Below are positions 39,680 through 47,651 of a stretch of DNA of 64,000 nt, in pieces. The notes under the pieces were generated by a model that saw nothing but the letters and a program-made list of their open reading frames with translations, was not told where the DNA came from and did no database searches. The translations under genes and the position numbers were made by a program. The stretch's first letter is position 1, and every line of letters begins with the position of its first letter. Location of the stretch: assembly GCA_947586055.1 (NCBI GenBank), contig CANPXL010000002.1, positions 1 to 64,000 of the forward strand, written 5' to 3'. This stretch comes from an uncultured Acetatifactor sp. Its GTDB lineage: Bacteria > Bacillota > Clostridia > Lachnospirales > Lachnospiraceae.

Positions 39680-40756
39680 TCATAAATTCTTTAACATTTC
39701 CTTACATTCTAAATAATTTTGTACATTTTGGGCACTTTCCCAACTTCCCGTTATTCTGTGAATTGAATGTGTATTGGCCGTCAATAGTTCACTCGTACCT
39801 GTCATACCGTTTGGGTTGAAAACTTCCATTGGATACAATACATTTCCATGTATATTTTGTTGTTTATTATTCATAACAAATCCATATTTTCGAAAAATAG
39901 CGGTCTGATAATCCGTACAAGGACGCATATCCATGCTACCATCCTTCTTTATAAAATCCCTATAATTATAATCATCGCGCAACTGAGCCAGAAACTCATT
40001 TCCAGATACAGCTCCAAAACCATGACCAGTATTCACAATACTATAGTTTGCAAAACCCCAAAAAGAATTATCAGCAAGTAAATCATCAAACGATTTTATT
40101 ATTTCGACATCCATATCCAAATATATTCCACCATATTGTCCTACTATATCTAACCGCGCAAAATCAGACACCATACTCCACTTCTGACATTTATATGCTT
40201 GACTAATATATGAATTTTTACAAATATCATAATTTGATTCATCCCATCTTACTATTTCATAATCTGGACAAAATTTCTTCCACGATTCCATACATTGCAA
40301 AAGTTTATCCGGAATTGGATTGTGACCAAACCAACAATAATGAATCATTTTAGGAATTAAAAAATTCCCATGAGTGTATTTAATCTTTTCAGGATCACAC
40401 TGATCCTGCATTAAACTAACACTATAACATGATGTATTATCAAATTCCTTATACGTATTTAACTGTTCAATTATTTGTGCAATAGAATATAAATTTGTTA
40501 TCAAAATTATATACTCTTCATCGGGAAGATTCTTAAGTGCTTTCTGCAGACTCATAATTTCGATCGAAACATTATTAACTATAATTTCATCGTCTTGCTT
40601 ATTAGGGTCATTATCAACAATATATTCGATTTTGTTCTCAAGTGAATACGCAGAAACAAATTGAACACATTTTCTACCTGCACCAAATGCTATAATTTTT
40701 TTGGATATCACATTATTCAAAAAAAATTCCATATTGCATTTTTCTAGTTTAGCCAT
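39680..40756 (-). CDS. GT32-type glycosyltransferase with N-terminal Rossmann-like module
   Basis: N-terminal IIAFGAGRKCVQFV...YIVDNDPNK; PKMIHYCWFGHNPIPDKLLQCMESWKKFCPDYEIVRWDE...ARLDIVGQYGGIYLDMDVE. Confidence 0.9.
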   Translation of the reverse strand: MAKLEKCNMEFFLNNVISKKIIAFGAGRKCVQFVSAYSLENKIEYIVDNDPNKQDDEIIVNNVSIEIMSLQKALKNLPDEEYIILITNLYSIAQIIEQLNTYKEFDNTSCYSVSLMQDQCDPEKIKYTHGNFLIPKMIHYCWFGHNPIPDKLLQCMESWKKFCPDYEIVRWDESNYDICKNSYISQAYKCQKWSMVSDFARLDIVGQYGGIYLDMDVEIIKSFDDLLADNSFWGFANYSIVNTGHGFGAVSGNEFLAQLRDDYNYRDFIKKDGSMDMRPCTDYQTAIFRKYGFVMNNKQQNIHGNVLYPMEVFNPNGMTGTSELLTANTHSIHRITGSWESAQNVQNYLECKEMLKNL

Positions 40757-40841
40757 ATCGAATTCACCTTATACTAAAACTAATATATTAAACTATTATA
40801 AAAAATCAAAGAACGCTACTAGTGAAATCACTTTTAACAAA

Positions 40842-41837
40842 TTATTTTGTAATAACTAATGTACCAATCGCATCGCATAAAGGCACCTTACAAAGTTTTG
40901 TTCTATATTTTTCCTCGAAAGTCTTCACTGCTTTTTTAATACAATCAAAATATCCATAATTGTAATCATGAATAAAAATATATCCACCATGCGCCAATCT
41001 TGGATAGAAATATTCCAACCCTTTCAATGTTGATTCTTCAAAATCCACATCTAAAGAGACAAATGCAAACTTTTCCTCTATTTCTTTCGCTGTTTTAGGA
41101 AAATACCCTTGCCTTATTATTACATTTTTCGGATATAGCATTTTCCCCATAACTTTTTTTACATTTACATTTTTAAAAGCATCAATAAATACCTCATTAC
41201 AACTTCCATTATTTTTTTCAATAAATGCTTCCTGTTTCTCAAATCCATCAAAGGTATCAAATAAATATAACACACGATTAGGGAACTCCGCGTTAATGCA
41301 TCTGGCAAACTCTCCTTTAAAAACACCTAATTCCGCCACTGCACCCGGAACTTTATTCTCTCTGATTTCATCTGCTACTAACGACAACGTTTTTACTCTA
41401 ACATAATCTTCCTGATACATTGGCGTCTCCGTTATCTTATCCGAAAACGGTTTAATGATTTCGTCCTTGGAGATATTTCTCACTAAATGATATCTATTTC
41501 TTATAATGTCAGCATACTCATTTCCTAAAATTTCTTCAACCAAGCAATAATTTTCATTTAAGTCCTGCATGCTAATATTATTGTAAAGAAAGATTATTTT
41601 TTTCATGTCTAGTCCTAATTCAATACACTGTTTGCGAATCTCAATAGTATGGGTACTTGCTACTATGATTGCATCATATCCAACAGCTATTTCATCTGGT
41701 CTAAGCACTTTTTTCCCCATGTAATTTGTTTTAGTTTCGTCATTATCGATAAATGCCGTTATTTTTTCCAATCCAATTCTATATTCCAAAATCCTTGATA
41801 ATATAAGACCTGTTCCCCACACATATACCTTACTCAT
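40842..41837 (-). CDS. TylF/MycF-like methyltransferase with N-terminal Rossmann-like module
   Basis: N-terminal VYVWGTGLILSRIL...FIDNDETK; VAELGVFKGEFARCINAEFPNRVLYLFDTFDGF...FIHDYNYGYFDCIKKAV. Confidence 0.85.
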   Translation of the reverse strand: MSKVYVWGTGLILSRILEYRIGLEKITAFIDNDETKTNYMGKKVLRPDEIAVGYDAIIVASTHTIEIRKQCIELGLDMKKIIFLYNNISMQDLNENYCLVEEILGNEYADIIRNRYHLVRNISKDEIIKPFSDKITETPMYQEDYVRVKTLSLVADEIRENKVPGAVAELGVFKGEFARCINAEFPNRVLYLFDTFDGFEKQEAFIEKNNGSCNEVFIDAFKNVNVKKVMGKMLYPKNVIIRQGYFPKTAKEIEEKFAFVSLDVDFEESTLKGLEYFYPRLAHGGYIFIHDYNYGYFDCIKKAVKTFEEKYRTKLCKVPLCDAIGTLVITK

Positions 41838-41849
41838 TCTCTTATTCCT

Positions 41850-43649
41850 TCAATATAGTGCTGCCTTTAATTCCTTTTCCAATAAATCTTTTTCCAAAAA
41901 TGGATAAAGATTTTCATATTCCGGAGCCACAAAAGTTCCATCTTCACGTGCCACAGATTTTATTCTAGGGCATACTTCCTGATCTGTATCTACCAAAAAT
42001 TCACACACTTCTGCTTGGCATGAACCTAAAGTGCTAATAATTGTTTCTTTTAAGCCTTGGGGATCTGAACAACTGCTGTAATGCAAACCGTATGCTTCTA
42101 CCACTCTTTGGATGTTGGGAATCGGTACGCCCGCTTCCTCATCTGTACCAAACGGCGGCACGATGCCATATGCAGCCTGTGACATTTTCACAAACTGATA
42201 CCCATGATTGCTGATTATATATATTTTAATGGGCAGACCATAGCTTTTTATAGTTGCTAACTCATGAATGTTCATCTGAAGACTTCCGTCTCCCACAAAA
42301 CAAATAACCTGTCCACTCCCCTGATTACCAATTGACAATCCCAGCGCAGTTGCCCAATACCCCATTGCTGACAACCCACCTGATATAAATAGTCTCTGAT
42401 TTTTTTTAATCTGCCATACCTGAGCTACAATGCTGCAACAGGAACCTGTATCTGCCAATATCAGATCATTGTTTCCTGCTTGTTTACTCACTTCTTCTAC
42501 AACCCTGTAAGTGCTGAGTTTTGGGCTGGTGTAATATTCTTCTTGCATGATTGGATATCTTTCTTTCCAACCATTACAGCAGGATATCCATCTATCTCTT
42601 GAAACAGTATCTATCATTGAACCTACATCTTCCCTCTGGTTTAGGCATTGCAAAAATGAAAACAAATCAGCATGTACCGTTTTATTTATTTTCAACTGAT
42701 ATTTGTTTAATTCCTTTTCATCTACTTCAACCAAGATTTTGTATGACTGCTTGGAAAATCTGTTCACGTCATATCCTGTCGTATTCGGAGCAAGTCTACT
42801 TCCCAAAACAAGTAATACATCGCAAGTCTGTATGGCAAAATGAGATGCTCTAGACCCATGATTTCCGGCCCTACCTACGAACAATCTGGAATCTGAAGTA
42901 ATTGTATCTATTCCCATTCTGGAATTTACTACAGGTATTTTATATTTTTCTATAAATATTCTAAATACATCTACTGCACCCGCCAGACGTATTCCCTGAC
43001 CGGCGAGAATAAGTGGTCTTTTTGCAGAAGTCAACTTATTAATTATTTCTTCACTGCAAAGTTTTTCAATTTGGTATTTATTTTGCATTCTTTTAGCAAC
43101 ATTTCGATTTTCTATCTCTTTCTGTATTTCTGCTGATTGAATATTAATGGGAATTTCTATACATACTGGACCTGGTCTGCCAGACAAAGCGAGTTCATAT
43201 GCTTCTTGGAAACATTTTCTGACATCTTCGGCACGTTCCAACAAAAATACCTTCTTTGTAATGGATTGCAAAATCTGGTCTGTTCTTACATCCTGTGTTC
43301 CGTACTGTCGCACTCCACATTCACGCTCATATCTTATACTACTTAAATTGGAATTACCAGTTATCAAAATTACCGGCGAAGAATCTGTCCATGCTTGTGC
43401 AATACCTGTAATTGTGTTTGTCATCCCCGGACCATTGATCGTAAAAACAATTCCAGGTTTTCCTGTCACTCTTGCCCACCCATCTGCAGCCATAGTTGCT
43501 GCTTGTTCATGGTTCGTGAACACCGGTTTAATTTTTCTGCTCTCACTCAAGGCTTTACAAACCCACAAAATGGCGCCACCTACTACACCAAATACCCGAT
43601 CAATACCTTTCAATTCCAAAAAAGAGACTATATATTCTGAAACATTCAT
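41850..43649 (-). CDS. Thiamine pyrophosphate-dependent enzyme (acetolactate synthase-like)
   Basis: EYIVSFLELKGIDRVFGVVGGAILW...NHEQAATMAADGWAR; C-terminal GDGSLQMNIHELATIKSYGLPIKIYIISNHGY. Confidence 0.9.
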   Translation of the reverse strand: MNVSEYIVSFLELKGIDRVFGVVGGAILWVCKALSESRKIKPVFTNHEQAATMAADGWARVTGKPGIVFTINGPGMTNTITGIAQAWTDSSPVILITGNSNLSSIRYERECGVRQYGTQDVRTDQILQSITKKVFLLERAEDVRKCFQEAYELALSGRPGPVCIEIPINIQSAEIQKEIENRNVAKRMQNKYQIEKLCSEEIINKLTSAKRPLILAGQGIRLAGAVDVFRIFIEKYKIPVVNSRMGIDTITSDSRLFVGRAGNHGSRASHFAIQTCDVLLVLGSRLAPNTTGYDVNRFSKQSYKILVEVDEKELNKYQLKINKTVHADLFSFLQCLNQREDVGSMIDTVSRDRWISCCNGWKERYPIMQEEYYTSPKLSTYRVVEEVSKQAGNNDLILADTGSCCSIVAQVWQIKKNQRLFISGGLSAMGYWATALGLSIGNQGSGQVICFVGDGSLQMNIHELATIKSYGLPIKIYIISNHGYQFVKMSQAAYGIVPPFGTDEEAGVPIPNIQRVVEAYGLHYSSCSDPQGLKETIISTLGSCQAEVCEFLVDTDQEVCPRIKSVAREDGTFVAPEYENLYPFLEKDLLEKELKAALY

Positions 43650-43666
43650 ATTCCTTTCTCTCCTTA

Positions 43667-44380
43667 TTATTTTAGCCAACTATACTTTTGAGTCGCCAGC
43701 AATGCTTTGAAAATAATTATATCGTCTGGTGTGGTAATCTTTATATTTAACTCAGATCCTCTGGCAAAATACACTTTTCTCCCCAATTCCAACAATAAAG
43801 TACATGTTGCTACAGAATTCGTGATTCCTTTTTCCAGTGCTTCCTTATGTATCGCCACTGCCTCTCCTAAATAAAGCGTTTGCGGTGTTTGAGCACGAAA
43901 TAAAGCATTCCGCAAAATACTTTCTGTTGCCTCAGTTTCATCCTCTGATTTTAACATAGCTTCCATACAAGGAATAACAGTTATTGCATTTCCATACTTT
44001 TTACATTTCATAATATTATCAGAAATGATGTCTGCCGAAAGCATGGGCCGAATAGCATCATGCACTAAAACCATGTCACCCTCTTTGTATTGTTTTGCAA
44101 TTGCGTATATGCCATTGCGTATAGAATCCTGACCGTTCACGCCCCCGTTGACAACTTTGACCATTTTCGTAATATTAAATTGTTTTGCATATGCTTTCAA
44201 AATATCATGCCAGCCTTTCAAACAAGCCACATATATTGCATCAATATCCGGATGATGCTGAAATACTTCCATCGTGTAAATGATAATCGGCTTATCATTT
44301 ACACTTAAAAACTGTTTTGGAATATCCTGTCTCATTCGGGTACCAGTACCACCTGCAATAATCAAAGCAATATTAGCCAT
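43667..44380 (-). CDS. IspD/TarI-like cytidylyltransferase
   Basis: MANIALIIAGGTGTRMRQDIPKQFLSVNDKPIIIYTMEVF; VLVHDAIRPMLSADIIS. Confidence 0.9.
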   Translation of the reverse strand: MANIALIIAGGTGTRMRQDIPKQFLSVNDKPIIIYTMEVFQHHPDIDAIYVACLKGWHDILKAYAKQFNITKMVKVVNGGVNGQDSIRNGIYAIAKQYKEGDMVLVHDAIRPMLSADIISDNIMKCKKYGNAITVIPCMEAMLKSEDETEATESILRNALFRAQTPQTLYLGEAVAIHKEALEKGITNSVATCTLLLELGRKVYFARGSELNIKITTPDDIIIFKALLATQKYSWLK

Positions 44381-44384
44381 AAAA

Positions 44385-45218
44385 TTACTTCTCTTTCTTG
44401 ATTTCAACATCTATCAATTTAATAGCTGTGACCGGATGCACTTTCCTTTTATCTGCAGGCGGTAATTGCATGTAGTCGCCAAATTCCAGTTTTAACCACC
44501 CATCATAGTCCTTTACCCCCTCAAACATAAAACCTTCAAATGAAATTAGAGCTGTTTCAGCAAACCATTTTCTATAATAACCATGTAACCTTTTAGGAGC
44601 TGGAAAAGTCAATGTTCTTACCATGTTTGACGTATTAGAATCTTTTCTTCTAATTAGACTCTTATACATTTTTTTTGCACTATTCTCAGGTATTAAATAA
44701 AGAAGCCTGCAAAGCAACCTCTCTATTTTTGTTTTACTTGCATACTGTCCAACCGCAGACCACAATATTTTTCTAACTAAAAAACATTCAAAATTATGAA
44801 TTTCTCTTAACAGTACATTGTTAGGTGTCGCATCAATTGGGAAAATATCTACAAACACTCCTTGCTTATACTTCATGTGTTCTTGATTTTCTCTTACAAA
44901 TAGAGTATTCCTACGTCTAAGCTTTGCATACCCCCACCTATATCCTTTTGTAATATCCATATTTTGAAGATAAAATCTTTTAAAGTCTAATTCCCTCTTA
45001 CACACATTACAAAATTTTTCATAGTCAACCCTTAGCATAGCCACATCAGCATCATCATCCCATGGGATAAATCCTCCGTTTCGTACTGCCCCCAACAATG
45101 TGCCACCAATAATTGTATATTTAATTCTATGCTTGCAACAAATTCGATGTATTTCTAAAAGCATCTCTAATTGAATTACATGCAATTTCTGTAACATCGT
45201 ATCATTTAATTTTATCAT
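44385..45218 (-). CDS. LicD family phosphotransferase
   Basis: LLEIHRICCKHRIKYTIIGGTLLGAVRNGGFIPWDDDADVAMLRVDYEKF. Confidence 0.92.
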   Translation of the reverse strand: MIKLNDTMLQKLHVIQLEMLLEIHRICCKHRIKYTIIGGTLLGAVRNGGFIPWDDDADVAMLRVDYEKFCNVCKRELDFKRFYLQNMDITKGYRWGYAKLRRRNTLFVRENQEHMKYKQGVFVDIFPIDATPNNVLLREIHNFECFLVRKILWSAVGQYASKTKIERLLCRLLYLIPENSAKKMYKSLIRRKDSNTSNMVRTLTFPAPKRLHGYYRKWFAETALISFEGFMFEGVKDYDGWLKLEFGDYMQLPPADKRKVHPVTAIKLIDVEIKKEK

Positions 45219-45310
45219 TTCAACGTTCACATTCTTCCTAATGCAAATTTTTAATGACAAAACATGTCATAATTAGTTTATTATATCAATTATCCGATAT
45301 ATAAAATATA

Positions 45311-45346
45311 AACCCCTTTTTGCTGTTTTTTGCAGTAAAAAGGGGT
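45311..45346. terminator. Terminator-like perfect inverted repeat separating the LicD and GDPD transcription units
   Basis: AACCCCTTTTT...AAAAAGGGGTT with inner CTG/CAG. Confidence 0.8.
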
Positions 45347-45558
45347 TCTTTCTTGCTTCCCTGCAATCCGTACAGCTTCCCTGCTGCTATGTTCATTTAA
45401 TATTATATCGGCTGCAGTGTATCATTTGTTTAGTGTCTGCTCATCTGTAAAATATTACTAACTGTACCGCCGCAGCAGCCCCTCGCTGAAGCGTAAAGCA
45501 CACTACAAACTGGTTCTTTTGGCAAGAGCTTTTATCTCGGAATCAGCAATTCAAGATT

Positions 45559-46290
45559 CTATTTTTGTAAATATCTTTCCGGCTCATTTAAAAACACATC
45601 CGTAATTCCCTGTTCTTCCAGCGCTTTCAGGTCCAGTACCGTTCCTGTAGGTTTTTCCGGATACAGATGTCCGGTAAACCATGCTCTGACCGCATATTCC
45701 TTAAGCTGTTCTGCCGGCAGATCCATATCCCGCCAGTGAGGATGAAGCGCAACGGCGCCGCATCCGCCCTTAAGCTTGTACAGACAGTCTGAGACCTTCC
45801 TGTCCAGAATTCCCAACTCCGCCTCTCTGTCCAGGCCCTTCAGCCGCTCCAAAGAAAGCGCGCTGAAAGAGGAATAGACGATGCTTTTCTGTAAACCTTT
45901 TTGATGAACCAGTTCCACTATTTTTTCTTCCATTCCCCGATAAGAAAACACAGAATTTTTTAGTTCTATGTTCAGCTTCAGCCCCTCCTTCAGGCGGGGT
46001 GTAAGTAGTTCCAAGACCTCCTCGATGGTCGGAATCCTTTCGGGTTTTCCTTCCCCGTACCCAATCTGAAGAACGCGCAGCTGCCTGAAAGTATAATCCT
46101 TCACATATCCCGTGCCATCGGTAGTCCGGTCCACCTTTTCGTCATGGATCACGACCATCTCTCCATCCTTTGTCAACTGGATATCCAGTTCGATGCCGAT
46201 AAGTCCCCTGATTTCCGCCGCCTTTTCAAAAGCGGTCAGCGTATTCTCCGGATATCTCTGACTGCAGCCTCTGTGCGCCCATATTTTCAT
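45559..46290 (-). CDS. Glycerophosphodiester phosphodiesterase
   Basis: IWAHRGCSQRYPENTLTAFEKAAEI...GIELDIQLTKDGEMVVIHDEKVDRTTDGTG. Confidence 0.94.
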   Translation of the reverse strand: MKIWAHRGCSQRYPENTLTAFEKAAEIRGLIGIELDIQLTKDGEMVVIHDEKVDRTTDGTGYVKDYTFRQLRVLQIGYGEGKPERIPTIEEVLELLTPRLKEGLKLNIELKNSVFSYRGMEEKIVELVHQKGLQKSIVYSSFSALSLERLKGLDREAELGILDRKVSDCLYKLKGGCGAVALHPHWRDMDLPAEQLKEYAVRAWFTGHLYPEKPTGTVLDLKALEEQGITDVFLNEPERYLQK

Positions 46291-47627
46291 ATCTTTCTAT
46301 TTTCTCCCGCCAAAAATTTTTCCATTATCCCCGCCATGGCAACGGATTCCTCTCGTGTCAGTTTAAAGTCATTTTTCTCACCTGCATCAAGACTGGCCAG
46401 CAGATCGCTGATCTCATAGCGAAGCCCTTCTCCGAGAAAACGCTCCGAATATTTTTCCACTTCTCCGGGATTTTCATAATGTACTTCAAAGTAAGCTGTC
46501 TTCCACCAGGGAGCTTCTGCTACGATATAGCCCCTTGTTCCGGCGATCAGCAGTCTCCCCTCCGATTTCACGCCCAGACCGCACGTTACAGATGCCATAC
46601 CATGCGGATATCGGAAAGATGCTCTTGTAAACAGATCCAAACCGTTAGTTCCTCTGATTGTATCAAAAGAAACCTTCTCATATTTCGTTCCAAACAATTT
46701 CAGAACAGGAAGCGTCACATAACTTCCCAGCTCCGTAAAACTGCCGCCATAGCGCAGATCTGTCAGTTCTCTGGATTCTTTTTTTTCCAGTTTGGTAAAA
46801 CAGGCTTCCACGTTTCGGATGCTGCCGATCGTACCGCTGCAGGCTATTCCGAGCAGCTTACTGAATCCGGGGCAATACGCCGTCTTGACCCCTTCATAGA
46901 GAATCAGACCTTTTTCTTTGGCATATCCATATAGTTCTTCCGCTTCCTGTCTGCACAAAACCATCGGTTTCTCACAAAGTACATGTTTGCCATGTTCCAG
47001 CGCCGCCCTGATATATCCGTAATGTGTCTCATGTGGCGACGCAACGTAAACGATATCAACTGCGTCAAAAAAATCCTCCTTCTTTTCGTAATAATCAATG
47101 CTCCACTTTTCCGCAAAACGTTTCGCGCTGTCCGTATGCGGATTATACACTCCCTGAACATTTATGCCGCTGACCAAAGTAACCTCCGGCACGGCCCGTT
47201 CGGCAATACGGCCCGTACCAATAATGCCGAATCTCTGAATCCTCCTGCTGCGTTCTCTCAGCATGGTGCTGGAAATATTTTTGGTGCGTTCAATATAGAC
47301 GACTTTACAGTAATCCCTCAGGTAATCAAACTGACCCACCCAGTCCGATCCCACGGTGAAAATGTCGATGTGATATTTCTTAATATCGCTGAATTTCTGT
47401 CCCGGCGTTTCCTCGATGATCACCTCATCCGCAAAGCCGGTCTTTTTCACATTTTCAATCCTTGTCACAAGGGAATCTATCACGTTCAGTTTTCCCCTGG
47501 TACGGTCATAGGCCTCTGTTGTTACGCCCACGATCAGATAATCTCCCAGCGCTTTTGCCCGCTGCAGCAGGCGATAATGGCCCTCGTGGAACAGATCGAA
47601 CGTTCCGTATGTGATTACCTTTACCAT
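46287..47627 (-). CDS. Fusion of TagD-like cytidylyltransferase with Gfo/Idh/MocA oxidoreductase
   Basis: VITYGTFDLFHEGHYRLLQRAKALGDYLIVGVTTE...SSTMLRERSRRIQRFGIIGTGRIAERAVPEV...VASPHETHYGYIRAALEHGKHVLCEKPM. Confidence 0.92.
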   Translation of the reverse strand: MVKVITYGTFDLFHEGHYRLLQRAKALGDYLIVGVTTEAYDRTRGKLNVIDSLVTRIENVKKTGFADEVIIEETPGQKFSDIKKYHIDIFTVGSDWVGQFDYLRDYCKVVYIERTKNISSTMLRERSRRIQRFGIIGTGRIAERAVPEVTLVSGINVQGVYNPHTDSAKRFAEKWSIDYYEKKEDFFDAVDIVYVASPHETHYGYIRAALEHGKHVLCEKPMVLCRQEAEELYGYAKEKGLILYEGVKTAYCPGFSKLLGIACSGTIGSIRNVEACFTKLEKKESRELTDLRYGGSFTELGSYVTLPVLKLFGTKYEKVSFDTIRGTNGLDLFTRASFRYPHGMASVTCGLGVKSEGRLLIAGTRGYIVAEAPWWKTAYFEVHYENPGEVEKYSERFLGEGLRYEISDLLASLDAGEKNDFKLTREESVAMAGIMEKFLAGENRKI

Positions 47628-47651
47628 GCGTATTCTCCCCTTTTCCGTATA

